Assembly (NCBI GenBank): GCA_018881555.1
Contig: JACAXG010000008.1
Coordinates: forward strand, 14,626,816-14,690,815
From: Amblyornis subalaris
Taxonomy: Eukaryota > Chordata > Aves > Passeriformes > Ptilonorhynchidae
Length of the DNA: 64,000 nucleotides
Reading direction: 5' to 3'
Part shown: in pieces, positions 12,001 to 27,000 of the stretch
Layout: the number at the start of each line of letters is the position of its first letter
Position numbering within the stretch: position 1 is the stretch's first letter
Translations under genes and position numbers: made by a program
The notes under the pieces: model-generated
Seen by the model: only the letters and a program-made list of their open reading frames with translations
Database searches by the model: none
What the model was told of the DNA's origin: nothing

Positions 12001-15000
12001 GACATTGCAGACTCTTTCCCCTCTGCATGCAGAGCTGTATGATGTTAGTGTCCCTGTTCACTCTGTCCCAGCGTGGCCATCCCACAGTAGGGAGGAACAC
12101 AAGGAAAGAAGGCAGTGATAGCCAACACAGGACAGTTCCATCTTCTGAAGTGGCATGAGTGACTGTGTGATGATCCCTAAGGTGTGGGCTTGTGTGGCAG
12201 GCTGCAGCTGGATCAGCTCCCTGGGGATGAGATGTGGGGGAATGATCCTGTTCAACAACAACAGTCTGGCTTAGAGCTGCTCAGGCCACCTCAAGATTGT
12301 GTTAGTAGTNTTGCTAGACTGTGCTTGCAAAGGTCCAGTGAGCTGGTAGCTCAGCTGACTGACCACTGCATGGTGGTTTCAGACAGGAGCACGGGAGCCA
12401 TCGCTTCTGCAACACCTGGCCCTCACCAGCAGCACAGCAGGAGGCAGTTTTTCTCAGTGCTGCTCTGTACAAATATCTGCTGTGCCAATCTGAGGTGTTT
12501 TTACCTCAGCTCAAGCAGGATTTTGCACAANCGCTGCCAAGCCCCCCCAGCCTGTGTCCAGTCTGGTGTGAGCAGCCAGAGTTAGAAAGTGCAGGGCTGC
12601 CCAGCAGCGGTACCTTCAGCTGTTCTATGGTTGCCTCTGTGTCCTTGGCTGCCTGTGCCAGGAGAGGGCGGGAGGACTCCAGCTCCTCCTGCATCTTTGC
12701 TACATCCTCTGCTGTTCGCAGGAGCTGTGGGAGCAAAGCAGAGTGAGGGCAGGGGCAGCAGCCACGGAAACCCCAGGAGAGGGCTGTGCTGCCCTGGAGG
12801 GTGCTCCCTGCCCAGTGTCAGGCTGTACAAAGTAGGTCTTGCCCTGGTCCCTGCTTAAGCAACAATCTGACACTGTGTTGTGCTTACAAACAGTAGTGCC
12901 TAATGGTGCCTGCACACGTTGGCCATTACTTCATAAACTCATGGCAATCAGGCAGCAGAACAACGTTTCTGTTATAGAGCTTTCAACTACAAGGCTAAAA
13001 AGGAACATCCTGAGATGAGCTACACCGACATCTGTGGTCCCCAACTGNGGGTCCATTATTCTTTTAGAGCTGTTACAGACTCAGACTTTCCGAAAGACTG
13101 GCCCTGGCGGAAGGCACAGTTCTCACTTGCTTTAGCCTGAGTTTTTTCCTGTTACAGAGGACCTGTGTGGGGCATCTCACTGCATCTCTGCAGCTATAAA
13201 TACACTGCTCAGAGTGGGTAAGATGTGGCCCCAAAGCTCTCCTGGGCATAAAGGACAAACCTTGTCCAGGCCACTTTGCATCCTGTTCTTGGCTGTCTTC
13301 AGTTCCTGTTGCTTCTTTCCAATGAGGGAACTGAAGATGCTGAGGAACTCGAGGTAGCTTTTGGGAGTGATATAATTGTGTCTNCCCAGTTCTGCTAGGA
13401 ACAATTGGCATTTCTTTGCCACACTCTGGTGGATTGCTACACATACTTGAATCTACAAGGAGAAAGGAAAGAAAAAATCTTATTCAGTATTGAAAAGGTG
13501 GTAGGCAAATCTATCAGATGGGTGATGCTCAGAGAGAACAAAAGTGGATTACAAAGAGCCAAAGTCTAAAGTCACAGCAGAGCTTATGTCTGCATGTGGG
13601 CTTCAGTGCCACGGCAGGGTGACAAATGGCCAAGCCCATTTCTAGGCATACAAAAGCTATCCAGTTCTGCATTTGAATGATCCTGCCACAGAATATTTCT
13701 GCTGCAGGGTAGGACACTTCTGAAGGTGTGTCCTGCATCCATTGTCTTGGTGTATCCTGAGACATGGCACACTGAACACAGGGGAGCAGAGTATATCNGA
13801 GTGTGGCACCTACCATCCCACTGACATCTTCATTACCACTACCAAGAAGTGGGACTTCATTCAGGAAGGAGGAGGCAACGCTCTGCAGGGCTTCAGCAGG
13901 CCACTCGTTGAACCAGTCAATGGTACAGCAGTTCACAAGGGAGGGGAACTGCCTCAAGCGTGCACGGAACACTTCTCCAATCGGGCTGAGGGCAAGGCAT
14001 GCAGAGAAGAGGTGTTACAACTGGCTCTAAATACAAGGACAAAATAGCATTCCTTCTGTAGAACCACCCTGAAGTCTTGTAGAGTAAGAGGGACAGGAAT
14101 ATGCCCAAAGAAGGAGGGAAAAGGGGAAGGAAAGTTCAGGCAGTGAGCCGCNTGCCCAAAGGCGCATGTCTGAGCTCATTGCTTGGCAGTCCTTGGGATA
14201 TTCTGGAAGTATTAAGGTGGTAGTAGGGTGACATTTTATGGGTCTCTCCCTAGAGAGAACACTTAAGGAATAAGAAATAAATGTGCTCTGAAGTTTATTT
14301 GCAGCAGGCGCATGCAGAGATCACATCACTAAACTAGAATCATGGCCCTGATTTTTCTACTTGTTCTTGCACTGAGAATGCCCTGTACCTTCTTGTATAC
14401 CTCTTGCAAGGAAGCAAAGCTGGTTATGGACTATGCACTAGATTCATGAGTAAACATGGTGCAACTGAGCCCTGAATTCAAGCAAGATATTTTTGTAACA
14501 AATGGCTCAATGGCGCCTGATGGAGGAGGTACCTTGTATTTAATCTGAATCACATATAATCATACCCTTGAAATTTTCNAGCTTCATCTTGAGACCAGCA
14601 AAGTGTCAAAAAAAAAAAAAAAGAGATNTATTCAGTCCTAGGGGAAGGTACAAACCATATTCCTATTCTTCCTNTTCCTCCAAAGTTTGGGGCTTGGAAA
14701 TAAAGATTGCATTACACAGTGATGCAAGGCAAAGGATAAGGAGGGAATAATCAAATTAAAAGCATGGAGTGCTAGGCCTGAAGTGTACCTCATGCACAGG
14801 ACCATGTGGATATTGCTGCGAACCCGTGCTGTGTATGCAGCCATCAAATTGGCCTTGGTGGGCTGCTGCCCTAGGTCTCGAACAATAGGCTTCATAGCTG
14901 TCAGGATCTGGTCTTGGTCCTCGGGATTGTAAATGTTGGGAATGTCACCAGAGTTGAGCAAGTTGTTGATATCTTCGAGAAAGGATTCACTCTTAATCTA

Positions 15001-18000
15001 AGTAGATGATAGGTAAAAAAAAAAGCAGTTTCTTAAGTCAGAAGACAGTGATGTCTCACATGCCATGAAGATCATTTCTGCGTAAATGCAGCCCTCAGCC
15101 TCTGTTATAAGAAACCATTTCTGTGATCACTTGGCTTCAGAAAGGCACACCCTGATTCTTGTCCAGCACTTCCAATTAAGCAGCCATGTTCAGCCATTTC
15201 AGGGCTGGGGGGCTGTGTCTGAAAACAAGCCTCCTTCTGCCCATTCCCTGTCTCTTTACAGACAAATCGAGCTCAGGCTCTTGNTCCCTGCCTCTGCAGT
15301 CAGACCCCAGACACCTGGTTGCTCCGGGTCTTCGTTCCTCCAGCACAGAACACTTCATCATTAAAATAAAGCTTATCAATGTGGGAGACAGAGTAATTGT
15401 AGGGATGTGTCACAGTCTGTGGGACGATCTCCCTCCAGCGCTACACTCACCTCTCCACCTTTGCTAAATCAGAAATACACCGCATCCATCTCCTTGACTA
15501 AATGCACCCTCCTGGGCCCCTCCGCTCCCACATATGCTTCTCACTGCAGGGAAAAGGCTCCAAGAACAAGTAGCATTTGACTGATGCTCATCTCACTGCT
15601 TAGGGCTCTGCCACAAGGGAATGGTTCCTATGATAATGAAGGCAGTAAAAAAGCCTATGGGGAACGTAACTGTGAATTCCAGAAGTGGAAATTGGCCTAG
15701 TCATTAGCAAGTTACAGTTTACAGTTACAAGCCAACATTATCCTGTGGAACCAGCAGGCGTAAGGTCCTAAATCTACTCTATCTTTGAAAAGAAAAAGAA
15801 TCATGTTACTTAGGGCTTCTAATATCAGTGGCCAACATAGTGCTTAGCTTCAGGCAGCTGGGTCTAAAATCTGTGAACCCATCAAACCCTTGGATGGAGC
15901 TGAAAGAAGCTTCCTTGAGCAAGAGAAGAATCCACCCACTCACACACAGCTCTACAGACCCTCTAGCAATAAATGCACCACCTCTAGTTTCCCTGGAGCT
16001 TTTTTGTAAGATGATGAATGTAGGCTACTGAAGAAATACAAGTTGTGTCTGGTTTGTGTCAAGCTCCTCAATCCCCTTTAGGGGAATTTATTGAGCTTAG
16101 AGATGTGTTTCTGACTCCTTTTGAGATGGAATCCACCATGCTAATACTCCTGTACCTGTGTGTCTACAAACAGGAACGTCTTGGGTAGACTTTGAAGGCC
16201 TGCCTTCATCATGATCTTCCTCACGTCATCTCGCCATTCAGTCATGCCATAATTTTTGGACAGTTCAATCTGGAAACACTCATTTTCTGCCCTAAAGGAA
16301 AGAGAAGCCCATGGAGTTACATCAAATTAAAATATTCTTTTCTGTCTATTCCAAGTATGTACTGTGGACTCAGGGGGAAACAACTCAAGCAGGTTGTTTT
16401 TCTACAATGAGTCCCTAGCACACACTTGTCCTTGTGCACCAATGACAGCCACCAACCCAGGAGCATGTTTTACACAAAGCAGAGACTCCTGAGCTAGGTA
16501 GCTACAGTGTAGATGTGCATGTTAACTGAGTCCCAGCTCTTGAATCATTTGAAGAGTCAGCAGCCTGAAAAACATGTAACTGGCAGTGGGAAGGGCAGAA
16601 AAAGAGATTCTCTGAAGGCAGCCCCAATGGAGCTGCTCCACATTACATGCATAGGTGGGAGTGCATTACTTACATGTGAGATGCCAGTCTGGTGAGAGAC
16701 TGTCTCCCACTTCCCCCAACACCCAGGAGAAGAGCATTCCCCGGAGCCTGCCGCAGAATCCGGCTGATTCGGCAGATATGCTGTATTGCATCCATGAAAA
16801 GCACGAGCTTCAGCTCTGGGGTGTTGCTTTGATTGTACTCCTCCAGGTAATCCTCAATCACAAGCTTCAGCTGTGAACAGAAACNCTCAGTTGTGGCTAC
16901 CAGGTAACAGCAATTGTGTGAGTGTGCATGGGTTATTGTCTGCAGGCACAGCCAGGACTAGGGGAGGGCAGAGCTTGATGCTCAGCTGGGCCTGGGAGCA
17001 GCTCTCTTCNATGCTCCTATAAGGAACCGCCATTGGATGGGATGAATTTAGTGGTGGTGGCAGCAGCTGCTGAATGGTGACCTTAAACTAACTCAGGCAA
17101 GTGACTAAGGTCCACTGTTCCCAACAGTGCTGTTTGCCTGGAGAAACAGCAGGGTGTAGTTCAAATAAAAGAGCTGATGGCTGCTTGATCCATACTGCTC
17201 CAGGGCCTCCCTCTGGGTTAGTTTCCTTGCTCTATAGCGGACCACTGCCTGCTGCTGAATCCTGTGGTTACTGTCCTGGCTGGAAAGGGCAGGTGCTGGG
17301 GAAGAAAACAACACTGGCTGTAGATGGGTAGAGGAGCACACTCCTCTCCTGGTCCAGCCATCACATGGCATAGCTGCAGGAGCGGTGTCTTTCCAGGGCT
17401 CTCTTCAATAGCACTCTCAGGCCAGAGGAGATGAAGCATGAAGACACCTGGGATTTGATCCTATCCCCTCAGCAATCTCACTGTGAAGCNGGGCAAGCAA
17501 CACCAGCTGGAATTCATACAGTGCTGAGGTCCCTGCCTAGACTCCAAAGTCCTGTGTGCATCAGTGGACTGTGCAGCTGCCTCTAAGTCTGGCTGTCTCA
17601 GCTGTGCTCACCTCNGTGGGGGACAGGCCTATCTACTTTGCAAAAGGGATTGGAAAGCTCAGTTAATTACCAGTCCTTGTCACACAGCTATCACAAGAGG
17701 AGAGACGACAGAATTATCATCTGTTTCTGATAATGAGTGCAAAACACACCACTCATTGCCTTTGTTTAATTACCACTACCCAAGTACTCCCAGTATCTTC
17801 TCCAACAGGGAGTCTGGCAGTAACATTAATTACTTGTAAAGGTCAATTGTGAAGTCTTTAACAGCAAAAGTAGTATTGTTTGGGGGTAATGTGCCATTTC
17901 TTTCCAGCAAATTTCACTTTTCAGCCCCAAGTGTGGCTCATTTGGGAGATTTGGCATAGCAGGCTGCCTCCAGGATTGCAATGCAGAGACAGCTTGTTCC

Positions 18001-21000
18001 ACCTCAACTTCCCATCACAACAAATACAGCCACTATCCATATATGGGGTAGGATTTCACAGGAGATCTCTGGGAGGACTTGAGGTTTCAGATACCCCAAT
18101 TAAAGCAGCCCTATTGTTACTATTAACTGTTTTCCTTTGTTTACAGAAANCTGGGAAGATGTTAACATAGTTCACAACATGATTCCCAGGGTCCTTACCT
18201 TATCCTGGCTGTCAATTGCTTGGTATACTTTGACATTAGCACCTGGCTCCATGAAGTCTCCAAACAGAACTGGCTGGGAGGGAATGACCTCCTCAAAAGT
18301 GGTGCCAAACTCCTCCATCTTCTTCCTCATTAGGTTGTCAAACCAGGTCCGGTCCTCCTCGCTGACCAGACGATCACAGAAGACTCGGCAGCTCTCGTGG
18401 TACCACAGTCTCAGCAGGTGCAGTTTGTCCTGGTAGGAAATCCCAGCAAAACAGCCCGCGTGAGAGAAGCAGAGAAGTGTTACGAGCATCACTGTCAGGA
18501 AAGCTGCTTCCTGCCCAGCATGTGGCCAGCTCCACTCCTGTTACAAGGCAGCTGGAGCAGAGAAAGAACTGGGCGGAGGAAGCTGCTTTCCCTTCTTCTA
18601 TCAAAAACAACTCTTGTCAAAACAGCTGTTTTGCAGAGAGCTCATTACAGCTTCAGCTTATCCCCCCCTATTTGTCCATATGTTGGGCTTTCTTTGAGAG
18701 ATTTAAATTTTATGTTCTTTGTTCTTATCTTTCCCCATTTTGATTTAATTTTTAGTTTACTTGCGTGTTTTTTGGAGNGAACCTTTTATTTGGCTGATAG
18801 CAAAGAACCAGGATCCTAAGTACTTCCTGTAATTAGTCAATCTCTACTGGCCAAGCTNGTGCCAGAGCAAAGTTCTCAGGAGAGCAGAAGGGGCAGAAGC
18901 CTCCACTGACAGAAGCAGGTAATGGGATAACAGCTCTGCCTTTGCGTGGTCCCTGTCTGATCCCCCATGGCTCCATCCAGCCCTAAATGGGTAGGCTGTG
19001 TCCTACTGACTCCCCATGGCCACTCACCTGCTTCCACTCTAAGGAAGGGCTGAGATGAAGGGGAGGTCTGCTTAGTACTGGTACCAGGCAATAGCCAAAG
19101 GGGAGGCCACCAGACTCATTGAGCAATATCAAAATGCATATTCAATGGGAAATTGAAGCCTGTTTGCAGGCCTGCCAATGAGGCCTCAACTAGAACATTT
19201 CTGGTCTTGCCCTGGGTGGCACAGCTGTGCTGATGGGAAGACTCACCTCGACCTTGCTGGGCTCAGCCATGAGCATGCCCTGGAACACCTTTGAAAGGTC
19301 TCTCAGGTTGAAGGTGTAATGTGACTTTGCTGGTGTGGGCAGCAGCTGGGATGTGATGGTCAAATACACGAAGATAGTGGCATCAACTAAGGGCTCGTTA
19401 AAGTCTTTTACTGCAACTGCTCCTGCTGCAGAGACAGAAGTTGTTGGAGAGGATGTCAAGGTGGGTGACTCTGGGCTGAGAAGGTCCTTGCAGTGCAGGA
19501 AGGTGGCACTGAGTGGCAGAGGTGCTGGCTAGGGCTTGGCCAGGAACACACTTTTTTCTGCTTTTTTCTGCAGAGACTGTGAGGGACCCAACCAAGCACC
19601 TGCTCACTGCAGGGGACAGCTGCCAATGAATTTATCAAATAACATGAACCAGATTCAGGGGTGAAGAATGCTTTACAATGATTCTGTGGTGTGAAGACTT
19701 CATGCCCCCTAGGAACAGAGGAGGCACTGCCAGACAGGTAATTGATGCCTACCTGAAATANTCCAGACAGGTTTTCCTTCTCCTTCCTTGCACTCCCACA
19801 GTGAAGTCTCAGCTAGTTTTAAGCTAGAAGGTGCGAATGCCCTCTTAGCTAAACCCCCTGCAATTCATTATGCTCAGCAAATGCAAAGCCACTGAGGAAT
19901 AATTTCTTATGCAATAGTCTGGCAAGATTTAAACACAGCTGCCAGTTTTAGAGCATAATTTTTTTTTTCTCCCAATGAAGTTTATTACAAACACTCCTGG
20001 AGAAGTAGAGCCCTATGACACCCCAGCATTTCGCACTTTTTTGCATTATTTCAAAAATTCTTTAATTTCTTTCTAAATCACAGCTAGATATTTCAGTGTG
20101 CCCTTGAGATCACAGTCAGGTACTGGTACTTGTGAATATTGCAAGCACTCAGAAAGCTCTGCTTTGCTTCTCTCATAGCTGACTATTCTCACTCCTTTCT
20201 ACTGGCAGATTTGCAGATGAGGGCACATTTGCAAAGATGATCCTAAATTCCCACCCTGTCAAGGATAAGAGGACTCATTTCACTCCAAATGAACCCTTTT
20301 TTCATGGTGGCTGTAGCACCATGCTCAGATCCACCCTGCTCAGCTGTCCACAGGCTGCAGCAGATGGAGAGTAACAGAAGGCTCTGCTTCCACAGAAGGC
20401 TGTTGTCTGGGCAAGTGTCTGTCTGCTGAAAGCACAGGTAAGCTGTGCCATGCTGTGCCCATCAGCTTCTTCTGTTCACAGTCTCTCTCATCTTTCTGCT
20501 CTTACTTACGCACTGGAGTTCTGTAACTTTTTTCTCCTAGGAGTCCATCTAGAAAAAGACAAAAAAACTGAGTTCCAGCTTTACCTGCTGAGGTTAAGGA
20601 TATCTGCATCATCCATTGCAAACAAAATCCTGTTTGAAAGGCTCAGACTATAGGATAACATATGCAACTGTGAAAGCCAAAGCTGAAGTTTTCTGATTTG
20701 CACCAGCAGAGTTTGACCCTGAGACTACACAGTGTATGAGCTCTGTTTGCTGAGACTCATACAACACTTTCCCAAAAACATCTTCAAGTGACTACTGCAA
20801 GTTCCAGCTTCCAACACTTTGATCAGATCATCANTATTAATTCCTCCCCTTCCAACCTCCATTGTCATCAGGTTGACTCGCAACATGAGGAGAAGGAGGC
20901 AGTTGTCTGCAGGACTTACCCATCCAGCTGCCAAGGATGGTGGAGAAGATCTTCTTCTTGCTGCCGTCATCCATCTCGGTGAAGGAGAGGTAGTTGAAAT

Positions 21001-24000
21001 GGCGAGTGAGGCGTGGAGTGACAGGATTCCTTCCACCTCCAGGAGGTCCCATGGCACAGACAAAATTAATATCTACCAGCTTCTTAAAAGTACCTGGAAG
21101 AGTGCAAAATCAGGAATGAGTGCTGAGTTGTAGCTAAAAACCCTTGCCACAAATCTCCACAGAAGGGACACATATCTAACAGGCCAACTTTTGCCAAGAG
21201 CTCTGGGCACAGGATCTGGGTCATACCGATTTGTTTCCGGTCGTACCAGCCATGGTGGTCCATCCACTGCCTCAGCAGCTCGATGGGAGGCTGAGCTCCA
21301 TATTGCTCCAGCATGGGCATGTTCAAGTCATCAATAAAAAATATTAAGTACCGACCAACTGGAGGCCCGAACACACCCTTTCGCCTGCCAGGACAGAACC
21401 AGTGTCAGGACACAGGACAACTCCTATTGCAAAGGTACTCCTAACTTGATCCAAAAGCATTTTTTTTTCTCAGAACACTTCCTGAGTCAACAGTTTCAGC
21501 TATTTTTACACTTGATACACTCCTTTACAAGGGCCTTTGAATGGAAAAGATCTGGAGCANTGATCGAGGCACTGGCTTCTTTCCAAACATGAGTGAAATT
21601 TTGTCTACTTATGCACAATGTCAATGAGAAAATGGGTGCAAATAAAGGCAAAGCTTGAGCCCATGAAATCTGTAGGAAACCTCAAACCAGTGGCTGATCA
21701 CAGAGGCAAAATGGAAGCTGTTAACTGTGGGGAGTGGGATTGCGGGTGGGCAGCCACATTTTCTCCCTTCATCACTTTCTATAAAGATCCCACACCGGGG
21801 TTTGCAAACACCTGTGCTGTGAAATGTAATATTTCTGGAATAACTAGAACTGGAGCAACTTTTACAGACCCTCACTAATCCTTCTCACTTTCTTGCTATT
21901 ACTGGCTCTCACAATCCCAGCTCAGATGCGCTGTGTGTCCTACTTGTTATCCACAGCTGTACGTGCTCAGGGCCCTTTCAGGTCTTGGGATGAAACAAAT
22001 TGGCCAAGTTGATAGAAACACTGAGCTCACGGATACTGCCTTTGCACACACAGAAAGAAATCTTGCCTCTTATCCAGTTTGCTGTCAATGAGATCCTGGG
22101 TTTGGTTAGCAGAAGTGCGTGCTGAAAACATCAGGAAATGGGTGATGTATTTGTTAGGCAAGTTCTTCAAAAGCTTGTCCGCAACTGTGAGAGTCTTCCC
22201 TGTGCCAGTGGGACCAACACAGAGAACCTAGAAGCACAATTAGCAATGCAGCATAACCATAGGCAAGCAGACTGTGTTTCCCAGCACTCTGACATTTGCT
22301 ACAGGAAATGCAGGTTACTGCTTGTTTAGGCATTTAAAGGGTGGGAGAGGACTGCTGGGCTTGCCTCTTCAGTAAGGTCAGCTGCCCAACACCAAAATCT
22401 CTTGGTGTGGATGGAACCAGAGAAGTATGAAATGAACTGTAGGAAACGGTAAAGAGGGTTGGTGATGGGTTATCTAGCAATTGCTGCATTTTGATTGAAC
22501 AACTGAGTGTTGATATTCCTTTGGGGCACGAGCATGGTGTCTGGGGACTGAATGGAGAATCTTAGTCCTTAAGCACAGATTTGGAGCAGAGAAATACAGA
22601 TCCATGGGAGTGGGGAAAATCTCAGAGTATTAGGTAGCTGTTAAATCTGACTGCACCGGGAGAGGAAAAGTTTGAATCAAAAATTCAAAGACAATGCTGG
22701 GCACATACTGGCTTATAGTTGGTGAGCAACAGCTCCAGCAGATAGGCCATTCGGACTGTGTTCATCGTGGGCACAATAATGTCACAGAAGTTGGTGTCTG
22801 GAACCATGGTGAACTGCTCTGTAGCATCCAGCCACACCTCCCAGTGCACCTGAAAAATTGGAGTTTGCTTAGAGGGGGCAGTTGCATCTATCCCTTCTAG
22901 GAAAAGGAAAACTATTTCTGCTCTTTTCCNTGTCACCACTCCCTGTGTGGTAGCTCAGATTCCTGATGAGGAATTCAGGTTTTCAGCCCCTCTGTCTAGC
23001 CTTGCCACCCTTACCTTTCCATATGAGAATGCTGGGAGTGTTTGACTCATTATATTTGGGAGGGACAGAGCCCAAGAGTTGGAGGTTATTGCCCCAGTAA
23101 CAACACACCTGCCCTCCCTTCTGAGAACAGGGGTCAAAGGGGGATGGAGCACTTGTGATATTTGCAAGAAGAGGAATTCTGCCCATGGCAGAGGGCCAAA
23201 GGGGGCTTATCTGGGATCCTGTCTTCATGTTCAGTGCCATCACGCATGCTGCACTCAGAGACACATGAGGTTTTCNACTTGTACAAGACATGGATCACTT
23301 GTGCTAAACTGAAGCTCCAGATGAACCTCCCAGAGGCCACTATACAAATGAGACAGAGGTTCTGCCAGGGCTGTGCTGGAGAACACAGGAGAAAATCTGC
23401 ATTCCTGACCACCCCATGTGGCCTTCCCACAGAGAGCACACTAGCACTTTCTGTTAAGCATCTGATGCTCATGTAGGGTTCTTTTATTTGGTTTCAGGAA
23501 GGGAAAGCATTTTCCCTCTTTTCTTAATTCCTTTCAGCCTGGTGATTGTCAGTCAAGACGACCCTGACATGCCCTACATTGCTGTCTCTTGTGAAAAAGA
23601 TGGCATATTTGTCTGCCTTGCTGCTACTCTAGACTGCTGCACACAGCCCTTCTGCTGCTCTTCACTGCTTTCCAACACAGACAGACCTATCTATCTGAGC
23701 TTCTCCTTGTCCTTCTCCAGCAGCCACACCTGTAGAGCCCTCTCACTTTCCTGAGCACTGACAGAGGCACTCAGGTCTCAATTGAACAGCCCTTGGCTCA
23801 GATTTGAAAGATCTGGTTCACAACCCTGAGGGCAAGAAACTGCCTTCTTGATTCAATTGAAAGCTTAATTTTGATTTAAACATTCTTGTTCGGTTCCTAT
23901 AGGCCTTTCTTATTTGCCCTCGATAAGAAAATCCTACCAAATCCTGCAGGACTGTGTTGCTTCCTGGTCCCTCCCCCCAAAATTAACCCAGCTTGGAATT

Positions 24001-27000
24001 AAAAATGAAATATTTTACCTCTCTAACGACATCCTCATCCACATCTTCTTCAGTACTGCTAAGCCCAGCATCATCCAGTTTATAGTCATAAACCAGCCCT
24101 TCTTCTGGGAAAAGTAATCGGATCTGTGAGAACAAAGCTGTGNTGAACCTGGCTGCCACTCAGCTGAATTCAGGAGGATCTGCACTACCTCAAGGAAGAC
24201 TTTACTCATGTGATGCTGCCCAGGCCAGGGGGCTCAGGTCTCTCCCAGAACTTCCAGCTCCAAGGGTCTCTTTGAGACAGCGGTATACCAGCTGTCAAGA
24301 GGAAGTCCATCCAAAGCCTTCAGGCATTCAGCTCTGATCCCCATTCCTCATAACCAATTTCTCTATAATGAAAGAAGATCTGCTTTTCCTTTACTCACCC
24401 TTTCCTTTTCCATCTTTTTCCTGAGCCATTCGCTGAAGGCCTCGCGACCTGGGGAATCTCCGGTAGCGCCCACACTCCAGATCAAGGCAAATATAAACCA
24501 AGGTTCAACCAGCTCTCCCATACGAGCAATCTTCTCACGGGGAACCGTCTTAATTCCCTTAGAACCACAGACAAGCAAAAGAAGAATTCTCAGGTATAAT
24601 TAGGGTACACAAACCCCAGACTCTTGTTAATTTGCTCATAATTCTATTCAGCTTCTATGTAGCTTTTTCTAGCCAGTTTTTCACAGGCCTTGTTAATATA
24701 TTCTGTGGATTAAAATTTGTTGTTTCATTGGTGTACTTGAGAGACTCCCTTTGCTGAACTAATGTCACTCAACAGGAGCTGGGAGAAGAATTTAGTCTTA
24801 GGTTTTTAATTTGAAAATTATCCAGCCTTCTTCAATGCTAATTCTCAAAGGACCTGCAATCTGAAGTGCATCACTGCTCAGCTCTGATCTCTGCTTTCCA
24901 CTCATTCTCCAATTCCCTCTGCTATAAATAAAAGTGAACCTCTGCCCTCCAGCCTGGTAGGCATGGAGCTTATCTTATGTTCCTTCAGTGGGCAGAGCAT
25001 AATCCTTCCAGGTTTACCTGTGATTTGCTGGATGTTGTATTAGTTTCTGCCACATAGATGAGTTACAGCATGACCTTTCTGCACCAATATCTTGTTCTCT
25101 AGTGACTAACCTTTTGCACAACTTNGTGTCCTTAAGAGTTACAAGCACAACTGACAGTGATAGAGGTAGCAAAATCTACCTTAATGGGAATGAAAGGCTG
25201 AAACAAACATTCCAAGAGCACGAGGAGGCTCCTTGTGAGGTTACCGTCCGTTGAGGCAATTATCTCCTTCACAGAGCTTCGGACAAAATCGATAGCCTCC
25301 TGTAAAGATAGCTCAGTGTCACCACCCAGCTCAGTTCACTTTGGTTTTACCTTCTCATTCTGGTTTCTCCTCATCTCCCTCATGCTATGTTTAGCAGGGA
25401 GACTGTGACTGAGAATGCTGCCATTTCCAAGTGCATCCCAAGTACCACTCTTTTGACTGGAGAAAAGTGAGTCGAACCCCCTGCTTTAGTGTTAGCACCA
25501 AGAAACCTCTGGGCCTGCCCTTTGGTTCTGTGCAACAGTCACATGCATCTTGTGCCATCACTGCTGTTAAATGGTTTGCTCCCTTCAGAGCTTTCCTTTG
25601 CAGCTACAGGTTATTCATTAAAATAATGGCTTAGCAGCAGAGTAGAAATAGCAAGACTCGTTCATACAACCTTCCCCATGGAGGTATTCCACTGTAAGCT
25701 ATGGAGCTGCACCAGGGATGGTTTTGTCCAGAAGATAAAATTAAATAAAACAAACTAAAATGACCAATAAGACTTAGTCACATCTACAGAGATCAGTGAG
25801 TAACCTCTATTAAACTCAGAAAATTCACAGAGAAGTTTCTATGATAGATATTATGCTGGTATGAAGTGTTCCCACAATGGCATTTAAATCCAGGTCTTGA
25901 CAAGTTGGTTGATATCCAAGCTGACAAGCTGACAAGCTTGAAGCCATGGAAAGGCTGGAACAGCATGGTAGCTCACCTGGAGGAATCTCTTGAAGAGAGA
26001 TGCCAGCTTCTGTGAGAAGCGCTGCATGATTTCTGGCATATTTTTCAGCCAGCATTCAACAAAGGGCTCCAGCCCCAAAATGCTGGGTTCCAGGTAAACC
26101 ATGCCACAGCGGGAGACTGTGGCCGGGGAAGCAACAGCCAGATCCTGGACTTCGAACATCATGGTCATGCTCTGGAAATTGTAAAAGAAAAGAAAGGGTA
26201 AGGACTTGATCAGTTTTGATATGTCTTTCAGTGCAGGCAGCAATGAGTACAGATAACAGGAAGTGAAAGTGGAAGGGATGAGTTACCTCTGTCATTTTGA
26301 TGATTTCCCCTGAGCTGAGGCACAGCTTCTTATTGTCATCAAGCACCGTGTTCATGTTCTCAATCCACAAAGCATCAACGGGTCCATCAAACATGTACCA
26401 CTTCTTTTCGGTGCCAGTGGCCACAGTTCCCCGACGCATGAGTGTGGAAAAGATCCCATCTGTCCTGAAAGGTGGGAGGAAGGCAGGGCTTGGCCCATTC
26501 TGGTTTTGCTGAAGTAAATGGCAGTTTCCCCCACAAAAGGTAACAGAGTCAGAATCTCACTCTGGTTCATGTGCCCAAGGATACCTGTGCCTCCCTTGTC
26601 CATGTGCTGCATAAAGGTCCACCTCATTCTTTTTTATACTGAGACATATCTCAGCCTGAGTGACACCATGAAACAATTTCTTTGGGCATTGGGATCTGGA
26701 ATTCATGTCATTTAACTATAAAATGTCAAGCTTCCTTTAACATCTCTGTCCTCAGTGAAGAGCAAAGAGGCCTTGCTAGCATCCAGTTGAGGTCCTAGGC
26801 AGGTTATCTGCTCTCTGGAGGTGCCTCTTTTTCTCTAACAAGGGCAAAGGCAGACTCAGGTTACAAGACTAAATCCAGGCTAAAGAGCATGACCCTACCC
26901 TCTTTATAACTGAAGTTCCCCATCCTCAGCTGTCTGTGAACCCGCGTGGTGCTGGAGCTGGCAACCAGGAGAGCAGACACAAGGAATGCTGGCTGTTAAC

